This document shows, one piece after another, positions 33,301 to 48,300 of a stretch of DNA of 64,000 nt; the first letter of the stretch is position 1; each line of letters opens with the position of its first letter. The DNA lies in assembly GCA_949987565.1 (NCBI GenBank), contig OX465107.1, forward strand, positions 1,428,582-1,492,581. The letters are read 5' to 3'. The notes under the pieces are model-generated. The model ran no database searches, was not told the DNA's origin, and was given only the letters and a program-made list of their open reading frames with translations. Made by a program: the position numbers and the translations under genes. This DNA is from Luidia sarsii (taxonomy: Eukaryota; Echinodermata; Asteroidea; Paxillosida; Luidiidae).

Positions 33301-36300
33301 TTTAAACAAAAATTAACTCGGGTTGTCTTAAGCATCACTATATTCTTATATTTCTGTTGATTAGCCTCCAAAGACCCCTTAATAAAAAAGAATAACTGTG
33401 AATCCACACTTTATGATAATCAGCTTGGCGTGGCCATCTCGGATCGAATAAGTGCACTGCATCCGCCATGCCTCACTCTTCATGAACCACATTCCACCCC
33501 ATCCCTGACCCCATCATCTGCATACTAAACACACACACACACACGCACCCCCACACAACCGTAAACAGCTCCGCGGTATCACGCGGTATCAAAATGTCAA
33601 AGGGCCACGTGGGCCTGGTCTGGTGCCGGCCTCACCCACACACGCTCACACACACACACACACACTCACCACTGTTCTGTTTGTGAGAAAGACGCCATGC
33701 TCGTCCGTATCCAGATCCTTCCAAATGATATTCTTGTAAATGTCCTTGTGGGCATATTTACTCCCTGGTGATCACAGAAAAGAAAACATGAGATGAATAA
33801 TACAATCGACTTGATGACAAAAATTATTAAACTGTGTCAAGAACATTTCATAAACCGCATACTATATCACGTTTAGTAACACAATCCTTCTATTATTATC
33901 ATGAAAGTGTGATTATTCCAAAATATCAAAATCAGAGCCACTGATAATAATGATATCCAGGTTAAGTACGATATTTGCCTTGATGTGAAATCAAAAGAAA
34001 TACTGGTCCAATCCAATACTGACTTAAATAAGCAAAAAGCATGCGATTCTCAAAACGTTAAAGCGATGTTCATTCTCCCTTGCAGAAAAATTAATTCTGC
34101 CTTTGAGAACGGTCCTGCTGGGATCGAAACGCAGGGCCTTGTAAATTGTTTAAGATTTGAATATCGGCCATTGAAATCACTGAGTAAGCAGTTTTGCAAC
34201 GTGATTATCATTCAATCGAATTCGCCACACGACCTCGACCAGCTAATCTGTATTCATTAGTGTATGCCATCACAGGTTCGGACATTCAGATGACGAAAAG
34301 CTGAATGGATATTTCATTCATTTCATTTATCATTTCTCAGGTTTATCAGAAAAATACACTGGTAACAGATAACAAAAAACATTAAAACAAAACAAACGGA
34401 CTGACAGTCAGCTAGACAGACAGTCAGGCAGGCATACAGACAAGATTAATGCCCGCATGCTCGCAAGCAAACACACAGACAGACAGACACACCTACAAAC
34501 AACAAACAGACAAACAAACAATCTGCTAACACCCCCGAAGGATTGCCTTAAAAGCGACCGAAATCAGTCACTCCTCAAAATACACCTGTTGGCTAGGCCG
34601 AATGGCGATCGACTCACCTGCCAGCCACTGAATGTCATACTGCTTGGGCTTGAACGTTTCATTGAAAATGTCATCGAACAGGAATTCCTTGGGCAGGTAT
34701 TCGTCTTCATCTAGAATTGGGGAAGGAAGGGACAGGGCAAAACGAGGACAATGACAAATGTAACCCTCGCCGCGAAAAACAAAAATCCAAACCAATTAGC
34801 CTCTCCTACATAAGATTTCAATACACTGTTACATAACATCTCACTGAATGCTGTGGCGAATAAATTTGTTTAAAATGCACATATTTAAGTCACATTTTTG
34901 GACATAAATAAAAAATATTAATTTAGATCTTTTGACACTATTATGTTAATACACATATATAACAATATGAAAGCATGCAACATGAAATCTTTAATATACA
35001 CAAATTCGGTGTTAAATAAAAAAAAATGAAACCAACCATGCAGCCATGATTTTTTTTCTTCGGGGAAAAAATGTCATGGAAATGATATGAGGGGTTGCCG
35101 CAGCAACCGTGATAGAGCCGCCGGTGCGATATGAATTATGCATGAAGGAGCCCCGTGCTGCGTGAGGGGGCGGGCACTGTTTGAGGGGGTGCAGCTCGGT
35201 GACACCCCCCCCCCCCAAAAAAGAACCGACCTCCCCAAAACGGAGCTCTGAAAATGTGAGGTGCTGTTTGGTGATGAGGATATATATGTTCCCACTCGAT
35301 TGAATCCAATACTGGATGGCCGCTCCGAGACAAAATCAGATCAATTCTGAACCTCATCGGCAACGGGCAGTGATAGTTCTAAGGGATCTCTTAATTTCCC
35401 CTTAGGTTGGGAGATGTGCACCGTATATTAGCAGGCTCGGTGTATAAAATATGCATAGCGTTGGCAAAGCTAACGCCAAAGATAGCCGAACCTGTGACTA
35501 CACAGTGAACAAACCCAGAAGAGACCGCGATGGACTTGAACACAGACGTTGCTGTTTGTGGGTTTCTTGGTATTCTGAATGTCTAAAGATTTGGAAATCC
35601 AAAATTAATACAGTAGCTAGATAACTATTGCAAACTCTAGCGATGACATTGATGTAAACTATATTGGGCGACTGAAGTGATTGATAAACTCAAGGTGTAT
35701 CTTAATTTTAAGGACTACACTTAAAAACTCTAAATCCTTCAAAACGGATCAAATTAAGTGCATCGGGAGGGTTGTATATAGGTCAAGAACTCCGCCGATG
35801 TCACTGAGGAGAGAATGAGCCTTGAGAGGAGACTAGCGGCTATCCCAGCGCTGCCCGTACCGTGCGCTGACGTCACCAGAACGGGCCCCCATAAAATAAT
35901 GGCGACTGCTTGGTCCCCGTGCCCCTCTGGATCAATGGTGGCCGATGATGATGGGAATACTAATGCATATTGTGTATGTGTGTGTCGGGTGCATATGTAG
36001 CACGGTTACTGGCAAGCTGACACAGTCATAAATCCCCCTGCCTCCCCATTGCAATATGCACATAGCATTCTCACATGCACATGTACATGTATACACGGCA
36101 ATGCCCTCTACGTGTTATACACTGTACACCATGGGTACTTATCATACCATACCAGAAGGTAAACATGGGTTACTTATCATACCATACCAGAAGGTAAACA
36201 TATATTCCCCCCAAAGAGGCGTCTTCACATTAGACAATTCTTTGCTGATGGTGAGCATAATTATATTCATGGGGGTAGACGAGGCATTTTGGCCGTCTGC

Positions 36301-39300
36301 AATAATTGCGCATTGTAACTAAGTTTGAGCTGAAAGCCTTGGCTTGGCACGCGAGCAAATACTGGTGCCATCAGCGGAAAATAAAAGAACATCTGAACAG
36401 AAGCGAAGGCTGGATCCCATACGGTAAATAATGCTTTCGACTGGCGCCCTAACCTTGGAAAAGACTAGTTGACTATTTTGGATAGCTCAAATGGTATATA
36501 GAGCACTGGTAGCAAAACAAGAGGTCTCGGGTTCAAGTCCCGCACCAGTCAACCTTTCCTTTGCCATCTCTCAGAATTTCCAAACAATTTGTGGGCCTAA
36601 TCATCGAAAGACCTTTTCTTACAGCCAGGGACATATCACAGTCCAGAAACTGTTAACGTTAGAGTTGCACAGAAGAGATTCTAGTCTTATCCACAGATCT
36701 CGATCTTGAGTTTAAGATAACAGACTGAAGGAGCATCGACGGTAGGGCTCCTCTATTTCCTACTGCACAGTGGGAGTCTGGGAACCGCCTCACGCAATTA
36801 CCGTGCTGACATTCAAACGGTGACTGGTACCCACCCGCTCCACTGGTATACTGTGATATCAAAAATATGTCACCTGAGTCCGGGCTGCGTATTCTATTTT
36901 GTACACCGCACCCTAGGGCAGTGTAAATTCGTGCTTAAAAAGAGACTACAGTCCTGCGTTACAAGATCAGCCATTGCAGCTAGAGCTTTCCAAATAACGA
37001 GGCATCTTTTATTTTTATGACAAACTACCTCCACGATCAACAACAGCATGTCACATTCCGCCCCTCCAACAAGACATCCCAACATACTGATTTGTCTGTC
37101 TGTAGTCTCTTTTCAAGCGCGAATTTGCACGCGGTGTAAAAGAAAAAATACGCGCGCCGAACAAATGCTACGTGCGGTATGTAGTGTACATGTACATTGT
37201 ACGCGTGCAAAGTCAAGGGCCGGGAAACGTCCATCCTAGTGAAAATGTACACGTACATTGACGTCACCGTGTACTGCAAACTGTAAGAGAAAAAAACCCA
37301 GCCGCCATATTGATGGCTTGGTTTTGCAATGCTGCGGTTGTACGTATGGCACAAACATCCCTGTTTTTAGAGTGAGGATTAGATCTGGAATATTTTGGGA
37401 ACGTGGATATTTCTAGCTCTCTCCGCTGCATAATAATCTCCTTCTCTGTTTTTTTTTCTTCTTGCCCTTGGCCAAAGTCTCGTTGCTGATTTCGGTGTCT
37501 CGTTTTGAACACGCTTCGTGGAGATTGTAATAATTGACGTTCTGAATTCAGAGACACTGTGCAATTCGTGCTTCACATTTTTTGGGGAAAAAGGCAAAGA
37601 GTGATGGCTGTGTCAGGAACCCCTTCGTGTCCATGTCGGTGCAACCGTCAATGCCACTTTGGAAAGGCAGTAAACAACCCCGAAGCAGGGAAAGGAAAAG
37701 GAAAATCATTCCTCGTTCTGATGCAGCGTACAGCTGCCATGATGCTTGGTTTTCGGCTTGTAAGTCAATGGTTAAGTAAAATAACATTAATTTTGCTTGA
37801 AAATAGACACAGCAGAAAGACAACAGATATTAAGGAAAAGACCGCTATGAAATTTCATTTTTTGTCCTGGTATAATGAAGGAAAGTCTCTTATATAAATG
37901 CATTTTTTTGATAGTTTCCTCTCAGACACAGCGACTGGACAGTGCTCCGGTGATCACTATACATAAGCACTATTGCATATTATGATCATGGCTACACAGC
38001 GTGCGTGGTACTCAGCTAGCCTGGCCGCCAGACCGGCCATTCCAAAAGGGACGCTCGTTGTTGTTTTGTCTGACGGTGTGGCGGCCAAGCTACCTGAGCG
38101 GATTGTTAATGATGAAACCCATCGCATTGATAATGCCGGCAGCTCCACGGTAAACAGCTTAAAATCAAAGGAAGCAAGATTCGCGGATGTAGCAGTTACA
38201 TCTCCGGCTATAGCTATAGTCTCTTCTATCTCAGTCAGACCATCACAAGATGCCCGAAAAAAGACTAACAAAGAAAAAAATCACAAGGCAAGGTGTATAC
38301 ACGATGTACAGTAATTGGTTAATCGTCAAGCCATGCAAATGAAAAGAAATGAATATGCATGTACAATGTCAATGGGATTACATAGGGTAAAGGCATTGCT
38401 CTATGGATCTATGGAGCGTTAATACGCGTGGTATGTGGCGCTACTACTTAGCGCTGATGGAAAAGGGGAATAGGAGAAGAGGGGGGAGTGAAAAGGGGGT
38501 GTATTGGGTGGGAGAGAGTGCGTGAAGGGTGGGTGTCTGAGTGGATGTCTGGGTGGCTGGGTGTTTGGGTAGATGGGGGTGTGGGTGGCTGGGTTTATGG
38601 GTGGGTAGGTAATTTTGCACGGCTACCAATCACAGACTAATGCAAAACAGTACATGTCATCGTAGGACATAAATAAAAGCTAATGCAATGCCTGACGATG
38701 CAAGTACATGAACTGATTAAACAAGGTGGGGAAAAAATGCCACAGCAGCACTGAAATGGCACAGAATCATCACACTGAAGTAAAACGACAGCCAAAAAAA
38801 CGGAAGCTTTGGGCGGGACAACGGCCAGTGAGATGATGAACAGAGTCCTCGTTTTCTTTTTCAAGATGGCTGAATGGATTCAGCGGGAGAACGGCTGAAA
38901 TACACATCACTTCATTGTCTGGTTTGGCTTTGACGTGGAAGGGGAGAGAGGGAGGTGTTTGGTGGCTTCTAAGCGAATCTGAGATTCCTAATCTAGATAC
39001 AAAAGAGGAAGTAGGGAAAATTAACTATGCACGGGAGTGGGGATGGTCAAAGGAATGTATAATAACCACAGAACTCTGGAGTCAGAAGGGTACTGGCGTA
39101 CATGACTGGAGGCCAATGTGAAGTACTTACGCAAGAAATTTTTGAGGCGCCCAGTTGAGTTTCGTGGAGCAGTGACGTGAAACAGCGGGGGAAAAATACA
39201 AATTTAGCAGGAAATAGCCGTAGGGAAAGAGAAGAGAGGTCAAAACACACATCGGCAAAAAAAGAAATCATTGAAAAGATTCCATGCTTTCATTATGTGG

Positions 39301-42300
39301 TTTGCACATCGCTGCTTGCTCCACTGTTATGTAACAAGACCTCTGATTGGCTGATCAGCCTCGGGTGGGCGGCGCTTGCCACGCTCTTGCCCTTCCCCGA
39401 TTGGTCAATTCCATTTCTCTATAAACCAATCGGCAGACAGCGTAAAAAAAGAAAGAAGAGAGAGAGCAGACAATTGAATTGATGTCCTCATTGTGTGAAC
39501 GGTGGATTCGAAGTTGTGTTGTATCCTAGAAAAATGTGCTCCACATGCCTTATGGAAGGAAGCCACCAGCCTTATGAATATATTAGTCTGCACGCTAAAC
39601 ACTAAGCAAGCTAGATGTGACACTGAATACAATGTAACGGCAGACGTAACAAGCACACACCCACACACAAACAAGACGCCGTGTGAATATAGTCAGTGTA
39701 TGTGTACATGTACATGCAATGCGTACATGTATGTGGGCCTACACAATCATGTTACGGGCTTCTCTTGTTACAACACCAAAAAAGGGGGATAACTGTCGAT
39801 TATCATTCGTTAATAATGCTTAGAATCAACATTACCATGAAATATAAGAACAAACAAATGGGAACATTTTTTAGCAGACTCATAATAGATATACGGAGAT
39901 ATATTTCCACTATGCTCACAGTTAGCAGTGATTAAATACTTCGGTTAACCACAGTAGTTATTCAGACAAAGTACACAAATTAGTGCAGTTCTTTTCCCAA
40001 TCTGAAGAATTTCTGAGTATTGCCCGGAAAGAATCCCCCATAAATCGCGAGCAATCAAGTCGCTATTTGGGTCATAATTAATCAGTCCGCCATAATCAAC
40101 TCAGCCCATTTCATCAATTGCATAAAAGGCCAAATGAAAAATGAATACGAAAGAGTTTCAATGATTTTTTGAGGCATAGAAATGCAATGAAAAACCGTCG
40201 AATACAGCTAGATTTTAGAGCCATGTATTCTATGCTTGTATACCTGAAAATTACTTATAAAAAAAAAAACGAGAAATATGTCTCGTTTTCTTACATATTT
40301 ATCGCGGAAGGGGTTAGCTTTGATTGAAATCACTTTCTTGCCAATTTTTTTTCTTCAAACAAACAAAGGAAAAACTGACGGAACTTTTGAAAAAATTGAA
40401 AATTTGGCAAAGAAAACTTTGACTGGACTGGGACCTGAACCCGAGACCTCTGGATTAACGTGCCAGTGCTCTAAGAGCACTGAATAACAATGAATGGTGC
40501 TCTAAGAGCACTGGTACGTTAATCCAGAGAGCTCGGGTTCAAGTCCCGGTCCAGTCAAAGATTTCTCTGCCAAGTTTTCCATTTTACTTTTATTGAAATA
40601 ATTGTTCAGCTTTGCCTTCTTCGGGATGGGAGCGGTGAGAGTCAAGCGATGTTTGCCTCAATTTTGAGAATGAAGGGACCACACTGCCGTGACCACGGGG
40701 GCTATATAGCTATAGCGGTATCGTGTACCTACCTGGCATTACAATGATCACCGCGATGACAATTAACGAAACGATGAGTAGGATGACCAGGAGCGAGATG
40801 AGAATCCCGCGCCAGTTGCGACTATCAGAGCCGCCTCCCACCAGCTCCTGAAAGGACGCCAAGAATCAGAGGGAAAAACAGAGAGAAGGGGACAGTTAGC
40901 TAGACCCAAAACACAAAACCACAACGTCAAATGCGGGCCTTTATAGGTAGGGTAAAAATGACGCAGGAGAAAGGTGCTTGCTGCTTTTCACCGTCAACTT
41001 CACCAGATCCCGGTAAGCTTTCTTATAAAGACGGATGCGATGTCACGATTCTCTTGGTAGAGGTAGCGAGTCGTTTGCATTGACACCGTGTCAACAATAT
41101 CTCTTTGTGAGTGAGTGCGCGGTTCTGAATGCAACCAATGGTTTCAACGTTTCGGAACCTTTCTCTCTGTCCACCGTCGGGAGACTGTCCTCAAAGGCGG
41201 CTATAAAGTCACGCCTCCTTCATAGGGAGAAACCGTTTTTTTTCTATCCAGGCTAAGTATAGACAAAATTACACAGCCCATGCGTGTATTTGAGCATTGG
41301 GTATGTGTGCATATTGATATTGATGGAGAGGTCTTGGGTTCGAATCCTGTTGTAGTTAATATTTTGGGTTTTATCTATCTCCCCAGGAGACTCGACGGGC
41401 AGAGTATAATTATACGTACTGCCAGAAACGTTGAGTTACCGGCTCTTTTCAGAGCCACACTCCTTCTCTTATAGATGATATACCGTACATGATGTCACTG
41501 CAAACCTCCTACATGGTATTTCCACCATGCAAACCTTTAAATCTTATCTATACGTATAGGTTGTTATCGTTATCCGAGAATCGGGCGACTCAAACATCAT
41601 GCAGCTAAGAGTCGAACAAAATGGGTTTCGGGAACACTCAATGAAAGATCGCCGGGCTGTTACCGTAAAGCGTGAGTCTGATTACAACACTGCCATTAGT
41701 ACTTGTACAAACACGAGAGGGTTTGGGAAAGAGACGGTCACATGGATGGAGAGGGGAGGATTGGACAGGAATGCCAAAAGGTATACACCAGGAATAGCCA
41801 CGATACCCACCGTACACAGAATGGGAGATGAACGTGAGTGGCATTTTTGTATGAATGCAAAAGAAAACAAAATCCACCTTTTTGACTGTACAAAATTGGA
41901 TGAGAGGGAGGGGTTCATGATTTGAGGACTAAATAACTGCACTTGAAACAAAACAAACCAACTGAAATGAGCGATATTCATGGTCATGGGAATTCTAAAT
42001 ACAAAGGGGCAGGAATACAATGAAATGGTTGCTCGTTTGAATAATGATTGATGAGTGAAATTCAATGCTCCTGACAGGCGCCCCCATCCCGGCAAAGACT
42101 ACATTGTATTTTGGAAGGCCACCGATCAAGGCGGTAAGAGTGCTGGTACGCAAAACCAGAGCTCTCGGGTTCAAGTCCCGGTCCAGTACAAACGGTTTCT
42201 TTGCCCTTTTTTCTAAATGTGTTTTTGAAAAGTTCCCAGTAATTGTTTCCCCTAAATTTGTTTGACTTGCGTTTTAGATGCAATGATGAAAAATTCTAAA

Positions 42301-45300
42301 ATAGCCCAAAAAGTAGCATGTCAGAAATCAAAAAGATGATTGAAATCATTAAATCAAAGATCCTTAAAATGACCCGAAGGGTGGGACTATCAAAATGTGT
42401 TTGCCCTGATTGATGGAGAATTCTGATTCCGACAGAATGGAGCTTGTTCGAGTTAGGCGTTCGTACTAATTTTCCGCTGATGCAAGACTTCACGGTCAAT
42501 TCTCTTCTTTTTTTTCATTAAGAGGCGTTATTGATCGGAACATCTGTGCATATGGAGGTTGCCTGCACGGAAGCTATACGCCGCTATCGGGGGAGGTGGA
42601 GGAGGCCGCGGTATCCTAAGTATGCCTATACGGCACGCGCGTTGGCATCGGGATGGGGCACCAGCCACGGCCATGGGTACCAGCGCAGTTCAATTACCGT
42701 ACCTTTGCCCGCGCGCCATGGGAACCCTAAAAATACCCGAGCGACCTTTATCAATAATTCGTCTGGCGGGCGCCTCTCCCCTGTGACACCCAATAGCGCT
42801 GACGCGGTGTGCGGGGGGCCAGACTACTAAAAGACAAGCCTGGTTCTTTGCTACTCCCCGTTATCCTCTGCGTCAGATAACGCCACGCTAACACATCCCA
42901 GGCTATATGCATATATACCTGGGCCATACCAACTGTTTCTTCTTCTTCCTCCACCCAAAAAAAAAATGTGTCGACGGAAATTGCCGGTACGCTTCTGTCG
43001 GGAGTCGTTCCCGCCGAATCCTGGGCTCAGTCGAAGCCATCAGGCCGCGCTTCGCTCAATTGGATTCACGCGTGCAGGGGACAGCGGATTACCCGAGCGG
43101 TAATCAAGTGGGCATTTCAAGTCAGCTCAGAGACACGACTCCACGGCGTGCCTTTGATTGCAAGGCTTCGTGGTGAGCGTTGCATGCCGATGCTATATAC
43201 CAGGGCGGCGGAGACCCCATTCCCAGCAGCCTTCTCCGAGTACACGGTGATCGATACCGCCATGCCGCACTGCCGGCCATTTGTGCATTAGCGCGCCGAG
43301 AGAGACCGCCAATAATCGATGATCCTCATGCCCACGACAGACTGAAATATCATTAACACCTCTTGGTGGGCAATGTGCAAAACTCCAGCCCAGCAAAAGA
43401 CGAATACTGTTTCCCTAATTGCAATTCATAACACCTCACTTTCCAGTAAACACGGAGTTTTTCTTTCCCATTTCTTTTCCAATTTTTTTTAATTTTTTTA
43501 TATCTGACTTATTTTGTTTGATTTAATAACTAAGAACAAAAATGTAATGATGCTAACTGCTTAGTTGGACCTGTGGTAAAATGTATTGTAGTTAGTGGCC
43601 TGATGTTTCGATCCTAGCACGACCTTCAATGAAACGTCAGGCCACTTCCTACAATTTTGTTTTTAATTTGATAGTTTGAGGGAGATCCTGTACTAGGATC
43701 GAGACGACTATTCCACAAACGGATTGATACCGAGTGTGCATGAACAAAACGGTTCCTGTTGTTGTTGTTGTAGGTCGACTGTTTTGCAGAAATCACGAGC
43801 AACGCTTCCCGAGGGTAAAGTCAACAGAGGACGAACCACCTACGTCAAGGCGACACTGAGTCCATGCATATTCACGAGGGTGATTCACGCAAAGCCACGA
43901 GGGACGACTTTCCTTGAAACGTGGATTGAAATGCATCTGATCTCTACTAATTACTTCCACTCAAGGCCGGCATTTAATCAAGTTAAGAGGTCCTAGTTTA
44001 AGATAAAAAACCAAACTGCATAGGTGAGTTAAAAAGAGAGTTTTGAGCTCAGAATGACATGTCCAGTATAGGCCTAATCCCGCTCACATATAGATTGATA
44101 TAACGACGGTCTTATGACTATATACCACGTAAGGGAAGATACACGTTAGAATGAAACGATCAGCATTTATAACATTACGTCCATGCGGTCTTTTCAATTC
44201 TTCAAGCACAATGCAATAATAGCAATAACGGGCATTTGTAAAGCACCAAAAGATCAAAGCGCTGTGCAAAATAGTCAGACAAAAAAAAGGGCAAAGACAG
44301 GGGTCATTGAGGACGAGAATGTTTTGAGTCGTTTCCTGAAAATAATATCCGAAGAAGTATTATACTGGCGTTAATGGGGACAGACTTCCAAAGTATGGGA
44401 CCAGCTATAGAGAATGATCTACCTCCAAAAGATTCGGATCCAATTGCAACAGAAACCAACTTGTCAACTGAAAGCCCAGATGAGCATGCTGTGGGATTGC
44501 GAGTCAGAAGAGGGCCACAAAAGGACGCTGTTTGTCAAATTACCTTCTCACCAACGCAAAATGGTATCATGAATCTTTAAGGACCAAGGCTCAGCAAATC
44601 CGGAGAGATCGGCCGGTCGGAAAATCCGTTCGGCAGGTGGCCAGCTCATGCTCCGCCAAACAGGGCACTTTGGTTGAAGAGACCCATGGCATCGACCAGC
44701 CCATCTGCTATTTATATAGGCCTACAATCCATCTTATTTCGAGAAACAAACAATACCAGCCGGGCCACAAGCCGGCCATTCGACGTCGAAACCAAAACGG
44801 CAACTGGAAAATCGGCCACCAAACCTCAACTACCATCCAGTCAATCGGCCACAAAACCTCACCCACCATCCAGTCAATCGGCCACAAAACCATATCTGCC
44901 ATCCAGTCAGTCGGCCACAAAACCATATCTACCATCCAGTCAGTCGGCCACAAAACCTCACCCACCATCCAGACAATCGGCCACAAAACCATATCTGCCA
45001 TCCAGTCAATCGGCCACAAAACCATATCTGCCATCCAGTCAATCGGCCACAAAACCATATCTGCCATCCAGTCAATCGGCCACAAAACCTCACCCACCAT
45101 CCAGACAATCGGCCACAAAACCATATCTGCCATCCAGTCAGTCGGCCACAAAACCATATCTACCATCCAGTCAATCGGCCACAAAACCATATCTGCCATC
45201 CAGTCAGTCGGCCACAAAACCATATCTGCCATCCAGTCAATCGGCCACAAAACCATATCTGCCATCCAGTCAGTCGGCCACAAAACAATATCTACCATCC

Positions 45301-48300
45301 AGTCAATCGGCCACAAAACCATATCTACCATCCAGTCAATCGGCCACAAAACCATATCTGCCATCCAGTCAGTCGGCCACAAAACAATATCTACCATCCA
45401 GTCAATCGGCCACAAAACCATATCTACCATCCAGTCAATCGGCCACAAAACCATATCTACCATCCAGTCAATCGGCCACAAAACCACACCTATCAATCAA
45501 GCATTCGGCCACAAAACCATCTCTGACTTTCAAACAGAAAATCAAACCTTACAACTTGGACTGAACTGAAACCCCGAGTGAACAAACTCCGCAAATTGTA
45601 CCAATATCACAAGCCAATACCCACCCTCGACATTCTACTCTGTTCAGTGCCCCAATTTAAAAATGCAAGACACCAAACCACCTGGGTTTCATCGAAGCCT
45701 TCATTTGGAAGTTAGGTATTTCCCCTTTAATTCCCGCCCAACGACGCCACCGAGCGAAAAGCCAGTTCCGTGTGAAGATCGAAATGAAGTTATGCCTTCC
45801 AAAGTGAGGGGAGGGAAAGGAGGGGGGGGCAAGATATTCCTCACCATGGCAACCCTTAGGTAAATGGGTCGGGCGCATCAATGATTCAGGACTCAATTAC
45901 GCCGAATGGTTGCCAGCCAGACGTGCCTGATATCCAAAAGGTGACGACTGCAATTGTTTCAACGAGGGGGCGGTGATGGTGGGGAGTACCACAGAAAGGC
46001 ATTACCTGACATCTAGGATGCCGAACTAAAGGTTTCAAGAAAAATGGCTTACGGTACTGATCGAAATGACCAAAAAGCCACATTTGAGAGGACATGGTAC
46101 TGCGATCCTTGCAGGATCCTTTCTCAAAGGCAGAATCGGACCTTTGAGAAAGGTCCTGCTGGGATAAAAACGCCAGGCCCTCTTAATTTCAAGACATTAT
46201 GTCTTTAAAACGACTCATGCTGGGTTAAAAACGCCAGGTCCAAAAATTGTTCAGACTTCTGCCGAAATTAATTATTATTATTATTAATTATATTAATTAT
46301 CTGTAGGACTCACGTCAGCCGTTACTGAACCTTCCTCCAAAGCCTAACCATTCAGCCCTATTAGAAATGTCATGCTGGGATAAAAAAAAACATGCTCACT
46401 AAATCTTTTTCTTAGTCAGTTAGTAGCTTGCAACATGTTTGTATTGCTTGAATATCCCCCCAATTAGTGACCAACCTCCAAACATTGAGCAACTCCAAAT
46501 CCACCCCATCCCCCGGGGGAGCACAGAAATGACACTCCGCGTGATGTACATGCTGTGTAAGAGCTCTGACGTTATAACCAAGGCAGATAATGAACTCACC
46601 GAATCAATACGGTAGGCTTGTCTAATACAGTATCGATTTGCATTCCTTTTTAGCCAGTGGGAGCTAGAAGACAACACAACCCGTCAAATCAGCTTGACAA
46701 GTGCAAATATAAATGGCTCTCTGTCTACATCCACAGCAGTGTGTTTAGTTTCCAAGCAAACTCTAGATTTCTCGAAGACTTATACATACATTACAAGTCA
46801 CAAGAACATTACCTCACGTACAGAATACTGAAAGCAACGAATTTCCTATGGCGAAGGAACAAATATAATGTTTACATGTTACGTCTAAGTTGAAAACAGT
46901 ATGATGCCAATGCTCCGCACACAATTGGAAAAATATCGACTTGTGGAGAAAGGAAATTTGTCGACGGGTCCAAATTCATGACGGGGAGTGGTGGGGGTAA
47001 ACAACAACTTCAAACCAGTGCAGTGATGAAGCGAGTGGTGAAGGTTTTCGGCGACTTCACGAGAACCATCACTCAAGAGTGGGGCAATTTCAAGAGCCGC
47101 TCTCCAATCTCGCAAATGACGACACGGTGTCAACTCAAACCACCGGGTAAACCTTCAAATCACACCACGCTGTAACGAGCCACGGGCAGTTCAAACTCTG
47201 CCTTAAATCCAAGCCTTCAGGAGCCCATGTTGTCGACCTCCTAGTTGGTGGGCCCTGGTAACTGGTCTCGCCCATCTGATTGAGCCCAGGCGAACGACAA
47301 CATTTTTGGACAGCAGCACCTCTAATTGCTGCTTGCCTCATACGCAAGAAGAAGACTCAAAACCAAACAAAAGCTAAGCAATAATCCAGAAGCTCACCTA
47401 GGCAGTCATCAAATATAGACGAAGAGCACGAGGACTGAAATCGCTTGAAACCAACGCAGCTCCCCTCCTCCACCCCGCAACAAAACAGGACGGGAGGAAG
47501 ACAGGAAAAACGACACCGTTCCGGTCGTGAAGACATTCAACAACCAAGTCCTACCTCAATCTCTTTGGCCGATGAGGCTTTTGCAGGCGGGTCCTTCCCG
47601 TCCTCCCGCTGGTTGACCGAGGCCGCAAACATCGCGGACCGTCGATGCTGTCCCCGTCAACGTTTCCTCCCTTCCTCCTTCTCCACCTTCTCCTCCTTCC
47701 ACAACTTCGCAGAGGACGCTAGACGTCACCGCGTCGGTCAGTTTTCGGCAGCAGCGGGGACCGCTGTCCGAGTCGGCCAAGCGACACTCGGTCGCACCAT
47801 TGCTCGCGGTGCTTGCCCTTCCAGCTCCCTAGGCCAGCAAAACACTAGACATCAACTCAAAGCGGCCTGGTAGTTAAACAGGATCACTTACTGCTCCCAC
47901 ACAAGGAAGTGGTCCCGAGCTGCCAACCCTCTCCGACCGAGCACCCCTTCTGCTTGCCTTGTTTTCACACGCTGACGACTCTGCTGATTATGCAGATGAA
48001 TCGATCTTAACTTATATATGTATTTTTTTTATTTGGGTGGGTGGGGGGTTGGGGTGTCGGTGGTAGCAGTGGTGGTCGTTATCACGCTCTGTCAGTCAAG
48101 TCACGACTGCCTAGCGCCAGAGCCAAGCAGGTGGGACATTAATTGGGCGCTTTAATTAACAGCGGGTCACGTGAGAATCCCCATTAGTACAATTGGAGTT
48201 GGCATTGGCTTGGCTGTTCAGAGAACACGTGCATCATTCGGCATTTTCCGGCGCAGTGCTAGAGGACCGTCAGTTCTCTCTGCCTCCCCCCGGGGACACG

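Noticed and set aside
36473..36560. Possible tRNA gene
   Set aside because: Box A and box B are present, but no canonical anticodon stem-loop forms and the same sequence recurs as degenerate copies, so it is a SINE head.
39127..39271. Candidate DPP exon before the GTAAGT-like donor at 39.13 kb (- strand)
   Set aside because: No acceptor nearby, no similarity to the family, and exons 2 and 3 already join in frame without it.
47396..47434. Small candidate DPP first exon on the - strand with acceptor and GTGAGC donor
   Set aside because: In the phase needed by the membrane exon it ends in a stop codon.
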